Shown: piece after piece, positions 47,260-56,955 of the stretch
Layout of the letters: each line of letters begins with the position of its first letter
Numbering within the stretch: the first letter of the stretch is position 1
Assembly: GCF_015767675.1 (NCBI RefSeq)
Contig: NZ_CP065217.1
Coordinates: 1,302,001 to 1,366,000, forward strand
Reading direction: 5' to 3'
From: Vibrio navarrensis
GTDB lineage: Bacteria > Pseudomonadota > Gammaproteobacteria > Enterobacterales > Vibrionaceae
DNA: 64,000 bases
The notes under the pieces: generated by a model
The model's database searches: none
Told to the model about the DNA's origin: nothing
Seen by the model: the letters and a program-made list of their open reading frames with translations, nothing else
Made by a program: the position numbers and the translations under genes

Positions 47260-48621
47260 TTAGCAGATCACTTTGATCGCTAAACCGCCTTGTGAGGTCT
47301 CACGGTATTTCGCGTTCATGTCTTTACCGGTTTCCAACATAGTTTCGATAACCTTGTCCAGAGAAACACGGGGTGCAGATGAACGGCGCAAAGCCATGCG
47401 AGTCGAGTTGATCGATTTGACCGCAGCAATGCCGTTACGCTCGATACAAGGAACCTGGACTTGACCTGCGACTGGGTCACAGGTGAGGCCAAGGTTGTGC
47501 TCCATGGCAATTTCAGCGGCCATACAGACTTGCTCAGGGCTACCGCCCATCAGCTCAGCAAGGCCAGCTGCCGCCATCGAACAAGCGACGCCGACTTCAC
47601 CCTGACAGCCAACTTCGGCACCAGAGATCGAAGCGTTACGCTTGTACAGACCGCCAATTGCGCCAGACGCAGCGAAGTAGCGAATATAATCCTTCTCCGT
47701 CACGGTTTGGATAAACTTGTCGTAGTAAGCCAAAACCGCCGGGATGATACCGCACGCGCCGTTGGTTGGCGCGGTGACGACACGGCCACCCGCCGCATTC
47801 TCTTCGTTCACGGCAAAGGCGTACATGTTGACCCAGTCAACCACCGCCATTGGATCGTTGGAGGTTTTTTCAGAGGTCAGCAGTTGTTGACGCAGCGCCG
47901 CCGCACGGCGTGGCACGCGCAGTGGTCCAGGCAAAATGCCTTCGGTATTCATGCCGCGCTCCATACACTCGCGCATCGTGCGCCAGATGTTGGCGAAGTA
48001 GGTGCGTGTCTCTTCATCAGAGTGAAGGGCGTGTTCGTTTTTCATCACCAGAGCGCTAATCGACAGGCCGCTCTCTTTACACTGATTGACCAACTCTTCT
48101 GCGCTGGTAAACGGGTAAGGGACTTTGATCGAGCTTTGGCTGTCTTTACCAAAGTTCTCCTCGTCAACGATGAAACCACCACCGATCGAGTAGTAGGTTT
48201 TCGAGTAGACTTTTTCATCGTCAATCCAAGCGTGGATCTGCATGCCATTTTCATGCAGCGCGAGGTTAGTGCGATGGAAGTTCATGCCGCCTTCACGAGG
48301 GAAGGAGACGGTATGACAGTGCATACCAACAGGCAGGCGTTCAGTTTCTTCTACACGAGCGATAAAGCCCGCAATGGCGTCGATATCCACTTTCTCAGGG
48401 GTATTGCCAGCAAGCCCCATGATAATAGCGATGTCGGTGTGGTGACCTTTCCCTGTCAGTGATAATGATCCATAGACGTCAACGGTGATTTTAGTGATGT
48501 CGCGCAATTTTCCCATTGAGCGTAGGTCATCAATAAACTCTTTACCCGCCTTCATTGGTCCAACTGTGTGTGAGCTGGATGGACCAACGCCGATCTTGTA
48601 GATATCAAATACACTAATCAT
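47260..48621 (-). CDS. sdaA: L-serine ammonia-lyase
   Basis: A 453-residue iron-sulphur serine dehydratase giving pyruvate and ammonia. The beta domain starts [20 protein letters not shown], the substrate-binding SSSSHT region; the alpha domain holds the [4Fe-4S] cysteines in [22 protein letters not shown] and [19 protein letters not shown]. The length equals E. coli SdaA. It lies downstream of the serine transporter sdaC on the same strand, so uptake and breakdown of serine are encoded together. A stem-loop separates the two. Confidence 0.97.
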   Translation of the reverse strand: MISVFDIYKIGVGPSSSHTVGPMKAGKEFIDDLRSMGKLRDITKITVDVYGSLSLTGKGHHTDIAIIMGLAGNTPEKVDIDAIAGFIARVEETERLPVGMHCHTVSFPREGGMNFHRTNLALHENGMQIHAWIDDEKVYSKTYYSIGGGFIVDEENFGKDSQSSIKVPYPFTSAEELVNQCKESGLSISALVMKNEHALHSDEETRTYFANIWRTMRECMERGMNTEGILPGPLRVPRRAAALRQQLLTSEKTSNDPMAVVDWVNMYAFAVNEENAAGGRVVTAPTNGACGIIPAVLAYYDKFIQTVTEKDYIRYFAASGAIGGLYKRNASISGAEVGCQGEVGVACSMAAAGLAELMGGSPEQVCMAAEIAMEHNLGLTCDPVAGQVQVPCIERNGIAAVKSINSTRMALRRSSAPRVSLDKVIETMLETGKDMNAKYRETSQGGLAIKVIC

Positions 48622-48639
48622 TTTGATTACCTCAAAAGT

Positions 48640-48665
48640 AAGCCTCCCGAGGGAGTGGGAGGCTT
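48640..48665 (-). terminator. Stem-loop between sdaC and sdaA
   Basis: AAGCCTCCC and GGGAGGCTT are perfect 9-bp arms around 8 bases. On the minus strand ACTTTTGAGG follows, a weak T tract that also contains the sdaA ribosome binding site, so it probably tunes sdaA expression rather than ending all transcription. Confidence 0.6.
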
Positions 48666-48726
48666 GGTCTTATGGTTATTTTTGTCTCTTTATTCTCATC
48701 GTAATTCTGATCGTAGTAACGTGAGA

Positions 48727-49980
48727 TTAAAGCGCGCCGTAGATTACAGAAGTAATAGACGCAAGACCACAGATAACTGTAAAAATCTGTACAGGCGCTG
48801 AAGTTTTGAACTTCGCCATTGCAGGCACCTTCTGCATTGCAAACACTGGCATCAAGAACAGGATAGCGGCAATCATTGGCGCGCCCATAGTTTCAATCAT
48901 ACCAAGGATGCTTGGGTTAACCATCGCGACAATCCAAGTGGTGATCACGATGAACACAAGAGAAGCTTTTTCAATCTTGCTGATTGATGCGTTTGAACGA
49001 GATTTGAACAGACCAACCAAACCTTCATGCGCACCGAGGAAGTGGCCGAAGTAGCTAGAGGTGATCGCTGCAAACGCCACTAGTGGACCCAAGTAAGAGA
49101 TCAGCGGAGACTCGTGCACGTTTGCTAGGTAAGAAAGCACCGAAATGTTTTGCTCTTTCGCTGACGCCAGTTGCTCAGGAGACATAGAAAGTACCACTGA
49201 GAAAACGAAGAACATCACAAAGCCCATCAGCATCATCGCCGCGCCGCCAGTGATAGAGTCGGTTTTCTTCACCGCTTCGTCACCAAACTGTTTGCGCTGC
49301 TCTTTAGAAAATTGAGAAATGATCGGGCTGTGGTTGAACGAGAACACGATGATTGGAATCGCTAGCCAAACCACGGTCGGCATCGCTGACCAATCCGGTG
49401 CCACTTCCACCATGGAGGTGTTCCACTCTGGGATCAGATAGAAAGAGAGTGCCAGCAGAACAAAAACCAGCGGATAAACCATCGCGGAAGTCGCTTTGAG
49501 CATCAGCTCTTTGCCAAATACCACGCCAGCGGTCATCGCTAGGATTAACGCACCAGATAGCAGTGGACGTGGAATAGAAGCCATGCCCATTTGGTTGACG
49601 AGGAAAGAATCCACTGTGTTAGTGATACCAACACCGTAAATTAGAACAATTGGGTAGATAGCGAAAAAGTAGGCAAAAGTAATAAGGTTTGCGCCAGTCT
49701 TACCGAAATGCTCTTCTACAGTGTCTGTAATGTCTGCTTCAGGGTTCTTAGAGGAAAGGACGAAACGCGCCAACGATTTGTGCGCGAACCAAGTCATTGG
49801 TGCGGCGATCAGCGCCAACATAACCAATGGCCAGAAGCCGCCTGCGCCTGCTTTAATTGGCAGGAACAGCACACCAGCGCCGACAGCGGTACCAAAAAGT
49901 GATAGGCACCAGGTGAAATCTTGGTAAGTAAACTTACTAGACGATTGTACGGCAGAAGCCGTATTAGAGGTTGTATTCAT
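48727..49980 (-). CDS. sdaC: Serine transporter (HAAAP family)
   Basis: A 417-residue inner-membrane permease with about 11 spans, importing L-serine with H+ or Na+. The start TYQDFTWCLSLFGTAVGAGV followed by LFLPIKAGAGGFWP is typical of the SdaC/TdcC group, as is IIVFSFNHSPIISQFSKEQR. It is the first gene of the sdaC-sdaA pair. A 16-bp perfect palindrome lies about 55-70 bases upstream of its start. Confidence 0.94.
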   Translation of the reverse strand: MNTTSNTASAVQSSSKFTYQDFTWCLSLFGTAVGAGVLFLPIKAGAGGFWPLVMLALIAAPMTWFAHKSLARFVLSSKNPEADITDTVEEHFGKTGANLITFAYFFAIYPIVLIYGVGITNTVDSFLVNQMGMASIPRPLLSGALILAMTAGVVFGKELMLKATSAMVYPLVFVLLALSFYLIPEWNTSMVEVAPDWSAMPTVVWLAIPIIVFSFNHSPIISQFSKEQRKQFGDEAVKKTDSITGGAAMMLMGFVMFFVFSVVLSMSPEQLASAKEQNISVLSYLANVHESPLISYLGPLVAFAAITSSYFGHFLGAHEGLVGLFKSRSNASISKIEKASLVFIVITTWIVAMVNPSILGMIETMGAPMIAAILFLMPVFAMQKVPAMAKFKTSAPVQIFTVICGLASITSVIYGAL

Positions 49981-50033
49981 TTGTAATACTCATTTTTGGG
50001 AACAGGAAATAAGTCGGGTGCAATTTTGCAATT

Positions 50034-50049
50034 TTTTCTTGCAAGAAAA
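50034..50049. promoter_or_regulatory. 16-bp perfect palindrome upstream of sdaC
   Basis: TTTTCTTGCAAGAAAA is perfectly self-complementary and lies 54-69 bases before the sdaC start, in an AT-rich region where an operator for the sdaC-sdaA pair would be expected. It could also be a hairpin of the leader. The regulator is not known to me. Confidence 0.45.
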
Positions 50050-50243
50050 GTAGATCTAAATCATGTATTGGTTGGGCTTATTGAATGATATGTCAAAAAC
50101 CGGTTTTTTATCACGAAAATGATGTGCTACACCTGATTATTGCTAATGCAATCGATTAGAAAAAGTTATTCGAAGGGCGGTTTGTATAAATTTTTCTCAC
50201 GTTAAACGTTTGCTTTATTTTTTCATGAGATAAATTAAGGCAA

Positions 50244-50272
50244 CAAGATTAGCTGAAGTAATTTCGGCTAGC
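50244..50272 (-). terminator. Possible terminator of the Nudix gene
   Basis: TAGCTGAA (50250-50257) pairs with TTCGGCTA (50263-50270) with one G-T pair; on the minus strand AATCTTGTT follows. The stem overlaps the stop codon, so this is weak. Confidence 0.35.
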
Positions 50273-50873
50273 TTAATTTCACCAGTTGCTGCTGCATGGC
50301 GTGAATGATTTGCGCCGTCATTCCCCAGATGAAATGATGCTGGTAGGGAATGGCGAACACGCGATGATGCGACTGATTGACTCGAAATTTGGCGCTTCTC
50401 AACTGCTGGCGATCAAGAAGATGGCGCACAGGCACTTCAAACACCTCCTCGACCTCGTTTCTGTCGATGCGCGTTTGGTAATCAGCGGCGACAAAAGCCA
50501 AGATTGGGGTCACTTTATAGCGGCTAACCGTTACCAGTTCGGGCATCTGGCCGAATACGGAGATCTGTGATGGTGTAATGCCCACCTCTTCAAATGTCTC
50601 TCTGAGCGCGGTTGCCACTAACGACGAATCGTCGGGTTCAAATTTCCCGCCGGGAAAGCTGATTTGCCCTGGGTGATGTTTGAGGTGCGAAGCGCGTTTA
50701 GTGAGGATCACATTCAGCCCATGGCTACGCTCGACAAAACCGACCAATACCGCGGCTTTTCTCAGCTGAGTGGGATTGAGATGGGCCATGCGGCCCAAGC
50801 TTTCGGCATGGTAACCAACCGGAAGGTGCAACTGAAACTTTTGCAGTAGTGTGTCTCTATTTAGCTCAAGCAA
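50268..50873 (-). CDS. Nudix hydrolase, NudL-like CoA pyrophosphatase
   Basis: A 201-residue Nudix protein. The Nudix box is GGKFEPDDSSLVATALRETF followed by EEVGI, matching GX5EX7REUXEEXGU. The preceding KHHPGQISFPGG block is the extra signature of CoA pyrophosphatases (UPF0035). The start is uncertain: TTG at 50873 has AGGT six bases upstream and gives MLELNRDTLLQKFQLH, like the family; a TTG at 50891 would add six residues. It lies just downstream of pabB on the same strand, the same pairing as E. coli pabB-nudL. Confidence 0.87.
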   Translation of the reverse strand: MLELNRDTLLQKFQLHLPVGYHAESLGRMAHLNPTQLRKAAVLVGFVERSHGLNVILTKRASHLKHHPGQISFPGGKFEPDDSSLVATALRETFEEVGITPSQISVFGQMPELVTVSRYKVTPILAFVAADYQTRIDRNEVEEVFEVPVRHLLDRQQLRSAKFRVNQSHHRVFAIPYQHHFIWGMTAQIIHAMQQQLVKLS

Positions 50874-50916
50874 AGTCGCACCTCGTGGCAATCGTTCGAT
50901 GAAAAGTTGGCGGAAG

Positions 50917-52317
50917 TTACTCTAATATTGGCAGTATTTTTCCAAGTTTGTCGAGTGTCTCCTGATATTCCGCCTCACATTGGCTGTCTGCCACCACGCC
51001 GCCGCCCGCCCATGCGTACAATTTGCCTTGCTCGGCCACTAAAGTGCGAATGGTGATGCTGGTATCCATGTGCCCATGACGGCTGAGATAGCCAATGCTG
51101 CCGCAATAGGCACTGCGACGATGCGGCTCCAGTTCCTCGATGATCTCCATAGCACGAATTTTGGGCGCGCCAGTGATGGAACCGCCGGGGAAACAGGCAC
51201 GCAGTAAATCGGCGGCCGTGTAGGGCGAATTGAGCTTGGCGCGGATCGTGCTCACTAAATGATGCACCGCAGGAAAGCTCTCAATGTCAAAGAGCTTAGG
51301 CACATGCACGCTGCCAGGTTGCGCCACTCGGCCGATGTCGTTGCGCAGAAGATCGACAATCATCAGGTTCTCTGCCTGATCTTTTTCTGCGCTGGCGAGC
51401 TCCTGTGCGGCTAGTTTATCTTGCGTTGCATCGAGGCTGCGCGGACGAGTACCTTTGATCGGTTTGGTCTCAATCACATTCTCTTTTAGCTGCAAAAAGC
51501 GCTCAGGAGAGACACTTAGGATTGCGGCATGCTGCAAACGAATAAACGCAGAAAAGGGCGCCTGGTTGCTCTTTTCCAGTTTTTGATAAGCCTGCCACTC
51601 ACTGCCTTGATACTCGGCGCAAAAACGTTGTGCGAGATTGATCTGGTAGCAATCGCCACTGAGCAAGTACTGTTGTACTTGCTCAAACTTGGAGCGGTAC
51701 TGCTCACGGCTCATATTGGAGAGCCATGCAGAGCGCAAGGCAAACGGCGTTTGCTTTGCTGCGCTTTGTTCATTGAGCCATTGCCAAGCGGCCTGCGGAT
51801 TGACACCAACCAGTTGAGCCGTTTGAGTTTGATGATCCACCACCAGCGCCCAAGAGTAGAGACCAACCGCCATGTCGGGGGCGGTGATATCTTGGCTGGC
51901 CAGTGTCGGCATCTGCTCAATGCGCCGACCAAGATCATAGCTAAAATAGCCAAGCGCTCCGCCGACAAACGGCAAGTCTGCGTCAAAGCTCAGCGCAGGT
52001 AATAACTTATTTTGGTAGCGGTCCAGCAGTGCAAAGGGATCGTCTTCATAGTAGCGAGTTTCGCCACCAATGCGGACGACGGTTTGTGGCCCTTCGGTCT
52101 GCAACGTGGCCAGCGGATTGGCGACCAAAATATCAAAGCGGCTATCCATGTGCGTCTTGGACGCAGAACGCAATAGCATCGCCCAAGGGAGATGTTGAAT
52201 CGGCGAAAATAATGACTGAGCTAGATCGGATTGATAGCTTAATGCTTTGACCGCAATGGTATTGATATCGCTGTTGTTCATTTGTTTAATTTGTGACAAA
52301 GAGTTTGATTGCTGCAT
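50917..52317 (-). CDS. pabB: Aminodeoxychorismate synthase component I
   Basis: A 466-residue chorismate-utilising enzyme making 4-amino-4-deoxychorismate for folate synthesis with the glutaminase PabA. The active-site block PIKGTRPRSLDATQDKLAAQ holds the catalytic lysine; FPGGSITGAPKIRAMEIIEE and SAYCGSIGYLSRHGHMDTSI complete the site. The tryptophan pocket region QLPFVGGALGYFSYD-like sequence (LPFVGGALGYFSYDLGRR) is present. Translation may begin at 52317 or at MNNSDINTIAVKAL (52281); neither has a clear ribosome binding site. Divergent from the fumarase gene. Confidence 0.94.
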   Translation of the reverse strand: MQQSNSLSQIKQMNNSDINTIAVKALSYQSDLAQSLFSPIQHLPWAMLLRSASKTHMDSRFDILVANPLATLQTEGPQTVVRIGGETRYYEDDPFALLDRYQNKLLPALSFDADLPFVGGALGYFSYDLGRRIEQMPTLASQDITAPDMAVGLYSWALVVDHQTQTAQLVGVNPQAAWQWLNEQSAAKQTPFALRSAWLSNMSREQYRSKFEQVQQYLLSGDCYQINLAQRFCAEYQGSEWQAYQKLEKSNQAPFSAFIRLQHAAILSVSPERFLQLKENVIETKPIKGTRPRSLDATQDKLAAQELASAEKDQAENLMIVDLLRNDIGRVAQPGSVHVPKLFDIESFPAVHHLVSTIRAKLNSPYTAADLLRACFPGGSITGAPKIRAMEIIEELEPHRRSAYCGSIGYLSRHGHMDTSITIRTLVAEQGKLYAWAGGGVVADSQCEAEYQETLDKLGKILPILE

Positions 52318-52480
52318 AGCGTGTGATGGAAAGCAAGGGTATCATAAAACGAAATAATTTCGCTTACTTAGTTCGCTCAGCATGAAACACTAAGTCGGAT
52401 TGATTTTGTTCGATTTTCCGCTCAACTTGTGCTGAACACTAAATAAGTTATACGGAAGCATAACTATAACGAGGCATGCA

Positions 52481-54004
52481 ATGACAGTAATTCGCACGCA
52501 GGACGTGATCAGCAGTGTCGCTGACGCACTCCAATACATCTCTTACTACCACCCTCTCGATTTCGTTCAAGCCCTTGAAAAAGCCTATCACCGTGAACAA
52601 AGCCAAGCCGCGAAAGACGCGATTGCGCAAATTCTGATCAACTCACGTATGTCGGCGGAAGGCAAGCGTCCTATCTGTCAGGACACGGGTATCGTGACCT
52701 GTTTTGTTAACATTGGCATGGGTGTGCAGTGGGATTCCACTGAAATGACGGTACAGCAGATGGTCGATGAAGGCGTGCGTCAAGCCTACACCAACCCAGA
52801 CAACCCATTGCGTGCGTCGGTGCTGATGGATCCAGCAGGAAAGCGTATCAACACCAAAGATAACACTCCAGCGGTCGTGCATATCAATATGGTTCCGGGT
52901 GATAAAGTCGAGATTCAAATCGCGGCCAAAGGCGGTGGCTCTGAGAACAAAACCAAGATGGTGATGCTCAACCCATCTGATGATATTGCGGAGTGGGTGG
53001 AGAAAACCTTGCCGCTGATGGGCGCGGGTTGGTGCCCACCGGGCATGCTGGGTATTGGTATTGGCGGTACGGCTGAGAAAGCGGCGGTACTGGCAAAAGA
53101 ATCCTTAATGGAGCACATCGACATTCAAGAACTGATTGAGCGTGGCCCACAAAATGCCGAAGAAGATCTGCGTTTGGATATTTTCAACCGTGTGAACCGC
53201 TTGGGTATTGGCGCGCAAGGTCTTGGCGGTTTGACCACGGTCGTGGACGTAAAAATCAAAACCGCGCCAACACACGCTGCGTCTAAGCCTGTGTGCATGA
53301 TCCCGAACTGCGCCGCTACGCGTCACGTGCATTTCACCCTTGATGGCAGTGGCCCCGCAGAGCTTACCCCGCCGAAATTGGAAGAGTGGCCAGACATCAC
53401 TTGGGATGCGGGCGCAAGTGCGCGTCGTGTCAATCTCGATACCGTAACTAAAGAAGAGGTTCAGCAGTGGAAAACAGGGGAAACCTTGCTGTTGTCAGGC
53501 AAGATCCTCACTGGCCGCGATGCTGCGCACAAACGCATTCAAACCATGCTGCAAAACGGCGAAGGTTTACCTGAAGGGGTTGATCTCAAAGGTAAGTTTA
53601 TCTACTACGTTGGCCCGGTGGATGCGGTGGGTGATGAAGTGGTTGGCCCAGCAGGCCCGACAACGTCAACACGTATGGATAAGTTCACCGACATGATGCT
53701 CGATGAAACGGGCATTATGGGCATGATTGGTAAAGCGGAACGCGGCCCTGCAACCGTTGAATCAATCAAAAACCACAAAGCGGTATACTTGATGGCTGTG
53801 GGCGGTGCCGCTTATTTGGTGGCGAAAGCAATCAAGAAAGCGCGTGTGGTTGCGTTTGAAGATCTTGGCATGGAAGCGATTTACGAGTTTGACGTACAAG
53901 ACATGCCTGTCACCGTGGCGGTTGATTCAAGTGGTGCCAATGCGCACCAAATCGGTCCAGATACTTGGAAAGTGAAAATTCAGGAAATGGATTTGCACCA
54001 GTAA
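52481..54004 (+). CDS. fumA: Class I fumarate hydratase
   Basis: A 507-residue iron-sulphur fumarase interconverting fumarate and malate in the TCA cycle. The three cluster cysteines are expected in GKRPICQDTGIVTCFVNIG, KPVCMIPNCAATRHVHF and similar positions; GAGWCPPGMLGIGIGGTAEK is the family block around the second half of the alpha domain, and PAGPTTSTRMDKFTDMML begins the beta domain. It is of the FumA/FumB type although somewhat shorter than E. coli FumA (548). The oxygen-sensitive type suits low-oxygen growth. It lacks a strong Shine-Dalgarno (ATAACGAGGCATGCA). Confidence 0.95.
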   Translation: MTVIRTQDVISSVADALQYISYYHPLDFVQALEKAYHREQSQAAKDAIAQILINSRMSAEGKRPICQDTGIVTCFVNIGMGVQWDSTEMTVQQMVDEGVRQAYTNPDNPLRASVLMDPAGKRINTKDNTPAVVHINMVPGDKVEIQIAAKGGGSENKTKMVMLNPSDDIAEWVEKTLPLMGAGWCPPGMLGIGIGGTAEKAAVLAKESLMEHIDIQELIERGPQNAEEDLRLDIFNRVNRLGIGAQGLGGLTTVVDVKIKTAPTHAASKPVCMIPNCAATRHVHFTLDGSGPAELTPPKLEEWPDITWDAGASARRVNLDTVTKEEVQQWKTGETLLLSGKILTGRDAAHKRIQTMLQNGEGLPEGVDLKGKFIYYVGPVDAVGDEVVGPAGPTTSTRMDKFTDMMLDETGIMGMIGKAERGPATVESIKNHKAVYLMAVGGAAYLVAKAIKKARVVAFEDLGMEAIYEFDVQDMPVTVAVDSSGANAHQIGPDTWKVKIQEMDLHQ

Positions 54005-54132
54005 GAATGTGACAAAGGACTGATTTCACTGGGTCCTATTTGACACAAGTGCAGCGCAAGCTGCACTTTGTCTTACTAGCAAACGGGTTCCATATGGCTT
54101 GGATATCCGCACAATCTGATCAGGAGAGCTCA

Positions 54133-54318
54133 ATGCCTCGTTTTATTCAAATTCTACAAATCATTTTGGCTGTCGTTGTCGGTGGTTTGATCGGTTACGA
54201 TCTGATTCTTAATGGCATCAGCATCTTTAACGACAAATACGTTACCGTCACTTGCGTACTGTGGCTGATCTTAGAAATTGCTCTGTTTGTTATCTACAAA
54301 CTGATCGAAGACGACTAA
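54133..54318 (+). CDS. Small two-span membrane protein
   Basis: A 61-residue protein with AGGAGAGCTCA before the ATG at 54133; the frame is open upstream but only this start has a ribosome binding site. Two hydrophobic spans (ILQIILAVVVGGLIGYDLIL and TVTCVLWLILEIALFVIYKL) are separated by a short polar turn, ending in the acidic IEDD. I recognise no family. It is followed by a strong terminator. Confidence 0.75.
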   Translation: MPRFIQILQIILAVVVGGLIGYDLILNGISIFNDKYVTVTCVLWLILEIALFVIYKLIEDD

Positions 54319-54338
54319 ATCTTCGTGATTGTCCCTGT

Positions 54339-54369
54339 AAGCCTCTGATTTTTATCAGAGGCTTTTTTG
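54339..54369 (+). terminator. Rho-independent terminator
   Basis: AGCCTCTGAT and ATCAGAGGCT are perfect 10-bp arms around TTTT, followed by TTTTTG. It ends the small membrane gene. Confidence 0.92.
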
Positions 54370-54461
54370 TTCATTTGCGATTAATATTGATAACGTTATG
54401 GTGCGCAATCAGATTTTAATCGGCGTAAAGCCACGGCTAATCGCGAGGAGCTAAAGAAAAA

Positions 54462-55838
54462 ATGAAGAACATTACCCGCGAAGTGAATGACCTCATCCAT
54501 CGCAGCTTGGATTCACATTTGCGCGTCGCCGTGACAGGCTTGTCGCGTGCTGGCAAAACGGCGTTTATCACGTCCTTAGTCAATCAACTGCTGCACACCT
54601 CGACTCACGACAATTTACCTTTGCTGAGTTGCGCTCAAGACAAACGCCTGATTGGCGCAAGGCGCGAGCCACAAAGTAACATGATGGTGCCCAGATTCGC
54701 CTATGACGAAGCGATGGAGCACATTTGTCAAGCGACGCCGCAGTGGCCGCAGCCTACGCGGGATGTGAGCGAAATTCGCTTAGCGATCAAATATCGCCCA
54801 CAAAAACGCAGCCGGAAATTACTCGGTAAAACCTCGGTCTTACATCTCGACATTATCGATTACCCCGGTGAATGGTTGTTGGACTTGCCTCTGCTTGAGC
54901 TGGACTTTAACGCTTGGTCAAACAGTCAATTTGCCGCTTTAAAAGGGCAACGTGCTAAACTGGCGCAAGATTGGCTAAATAAGTTGGCGGAGCTCGATCT
55001 TGAGGGCGACGTCAATGAGAAACAGTTGCAGCAACTCTCCGAAAGCTACACCGATTATTTGCACCGTTGCAAAGAGGCTGGGTTACATTGGGTGCAACCG
55101 GGACGCTTTGTTTTACCGGGTGAACTGGCTGGCGCACCTGTGCTGCAGTTTTTCCCTTGCCGTTTCGACGCAGCAGCCGAGGTGAAGAAAAATAGCAACA
55201 TAGATATGTTGAAAAAGCGCTACCAAGAGTATCAGCAGAAAGTCGTCAAAGGCTTTTACAAGCACTATTTTGCCACCTTTGATCGCCAAATTGTGCTGGT
55301 GGATTGCCTGCAGCCGCTCAACGCGGGGAGTGAGTCGTTTTATGACATGCGCGAGGCACTTGAGCAGATCATGAAGAGTTTCCGCTATGGTAGAAGTGGG
55401 CTGCTCAAACGTCTTTTTGCCCCCAAAATCGACAAAGTGCTGTTTGCCGCCACCAAAACAGACCACATAACGCCGGATCAACATGCAAATTTAGTCTCTT
55501 TGCTGCAACAGATGGTGCATCCAGCTTGGCAAACCGCCGCTTATGAAAACATCGAGATCAGCTGTATTTCCATGGCGTCGGTGCGTGCCACGCAGGCGGG
55601 TTTCATCGCCAATGGCAGTGAAAGTGTGCCCGCCATTCAAGGTCACACTCTGGATGGACGTTCGCTGACGCTGTTTCCGGGTGAAGTGCCAAAGAAGATC
55701 CCTGATGGCGATTTTTGGCAGCGCAGTGGCTTTGATTTCACCGCTTTTCGTCCTCTGTCTGCCGATTGGCAAGAGCCGCTACCACATATTCGCCTCGACA
55801 AAGCGTTAGAGTTTTTGCTGGGAGATAAACTGCAATGA
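54462..55838 (+). CDS. ycjX: YcjX-family P-loop ATPase/GTPase
   Basis: A 458-residue cytoplasmic NTPase of the DUF463/YcjX family. Walker A is GLSRAGKT (residues 25-32) near the N-terminus, and [20 protein letters not shown] resembles the switch II region of GTPases. A further block is [24 protein letters not shown] ([20 protein letters not shown]), where TKTD would set base specificity. In E. coli, ycjX and ycjF belong to the phage-shock-linked genes. GAGGAGC precedes the start. It overlaps ycjF by four bases (ATGA). Confidence 0.92.
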   Translation: MKNITREVNDLIHRSLDSHLRVAVTGLSRAGKTAFITSLVNQLLHTSTHDNLPLLSCAQDKRLIGARREPQSNMMVPRFAYDEAMEHICQATPQWPQPTRDVSEIRLAIKYRPQKRSRKLLGKTSVLHLDIIDYPGEWLLDLPLLELDFNAWSNSQFAALKGQRAKLAQDWLNKLAELDLEGDVNEKQLQQLSESYTDYLHRCKEAGLHWVQPGRFVLPGELAGAPVLQFFPCRFDAAAEVKKNSNIDMLKKRYQEYQQKVVKGFYKHYFATFDRQIVLVDCLQPLNAGSESFYDMREALEQIMKSFRYGRSGLLKRLFAPKIDKVLFAATKTDHITPDQHANLVSLLQQMVHPAWQTAAYENIEISCISMASVRATQAGFIANGSESVPAIQGHTLDGRSLTLFPGEVPKKIPDGDFWQRSGFDFTAFRPLSADWQEPLPHIRLDKALEFLLGDKLQ

Positions 55839-56869
55839 GTGATTTCAAACCCAAACACGTTTTTGAGCAAACCCGCTTTTCTGCTGATCCTCAGCAGCCC
55901 GAGCTAACTGCGCAGCAACAGTTTACCGCGGCAGAAACATTTGTTCCTGCCGCCAATGAAACGGCGCAAGAAGAGCAATCGGCTGAATTGCAATTGGCCG
56001 AGGTTATCCGTCCGTCATCGTCGCGTCGCTGGTGGTTTGGCGGGCTATTTAGTGCCTTCGCTGGCTTGGTGGGCTGGCAGGCGGTGGATACGCTGCTGAC
56101 GGCACTGCAAGCGGGGGATTGGCTTACCTTAGGCTGGTCAGCATTTCTCTCCTTACTGGCCGGGCTTGGGTTGTCTGCGATAGCGAAAGAGCTATGGAAG
56201 CTGCGCAAATTGCGCCACCTTTTTAGTTCGCAACAGCAAGCCGAGCAACTGCTCTCCAGTGACGGTGTGGGCAAGGGTAAAGCGTTTTGTCAGGATATGG
56301 CACGGCAAAGTGGTATCCCCGCTGAAAACCCTGCATACGATCGTTGGCGCAACAGCGTTAACCCCACTCACAGTGATGCCGAAGTGGTGCAGATGTACGA
56401 TGCGATGGTCGTTACCCAGCAAGACAAGTTGGCAATGCAGCTGGTCTCGCGTCACGCCACCGAATCGGCGGCGTTGGTGGCGATTAGCCCTTTGGCTTTA
56501 GCTGACATGCTGCTGGTGGCTTGGCGCAATTTCAAGATGATTGATAACTTGTCGCAAGTGTATGGTGTGGAGTTGGGCTACGCCTCTCGCATCCAGCTTC
56601 TGCGTCTCGTGCTGGCAAACATGGCTTTAGCTGGGGCAAGCGAGTTGGCGATTGATGCAGGCGTCGATCTGATGTCGATGGATCTTGCGGGTAAGCTATC
56701 TGCGCGTGCTGGGCAAGGCGTCGGTGTGGGCATTTTGACCGCAAGGCTTGGCTTAAAAGCGATGGCGCTGCTGCGGCCCATTCCGTGGCAGCCGCAGACG
56801 CAAGTGAAACTCTCGGCGATTCGCAAGGAAATCATCACTAAAGTCGCTTCTCTCGCTCTCAAACCTTAA
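55835..56869 (+). CDS. ycjF: YcjF-family inner-membrane protein (DUF697/TIGR01620)
   Basis: A 344-residue membrane protein. After a polar, glutamine-rich N-terminus (about 1-65), two hydrophobic segments are visible ([20 protein letters not shown] and [20 protein letters not shown]). The C-terminal domain has [20 protein letters not shown], typical of DUF697, and ends in a charged stretch. Its start overlaps the ycjX stop (ATGA), so the two are translationally coupled, and tyrR follows, the same order as in E. coli. Confidence 0.92.
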   Translation: MSDFKPKHVFEQTRFSADPQQPELTAQQQFTAAETFVPAANETAQEEQSAELQLAEVIRPSSSRRWWFGGLFSAFAGLVGWQAVDTLLTALQAGDWLTLGWSAFLSLLAGLGLSAIAKELWKLRKLRHLFSSQQQAEQLLSSDGVGKGKAFCQDMARQSGIPAENPAYDRWRNSVNPTHSDAEVVQMYDAMVVTQQDKLAMQLVSRHATESAALVAISPLALADMLLVAWRNFKMIDNLSQVYGVELGYASRIQLLRLVLANMALAGASELAIDAGVDLMSMDLAGKLSARAGQGVGVGILTARLGLKAMALLRPIPWQPQTQVKLSAIRKEIITKVASLALKP

Positions 56870-56916
56870 GCTTTCTTTATGGTTAGCTTGACGGTAGACC
56901 AAGCTTGGTAGAAACT

Positions 56917-56938
56917 ACTGTCAACTTTTCGTGACAGT
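56917..56938 (+). promoter_or_regulatory. Candidate TyrR box / inverted repeat before tyrR
   Basis: ACTGTCA and TGACAGT are perfect 7-bp arms at 56917-56923 and 56932-56938. Inside, TGTCAACTTTTCGTGACA at 56919-56936 matches 9 of 12 defined positions of the TyrR box TGTAAA-N6-TTTACA, including the invariant G and C. It lies about 20 bases before the tyrR start, consistent with autorepression as in E. coli. Confidence 0.5.
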
Positions 56939-56955
56939 ATGAATTAGGATAATCT

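Noticed and set aside
47461..48462. A 333-codon open frame on the plus strand
   Set aside because: It lies antisense to sdaA, whose family match is complete; the translated product is basic and shows no recognisable pattern.
51529..52002. A 157-codon plus-strand frame inside pabB
   Set aside because: Antisense to a complete pabB and lacking family features.
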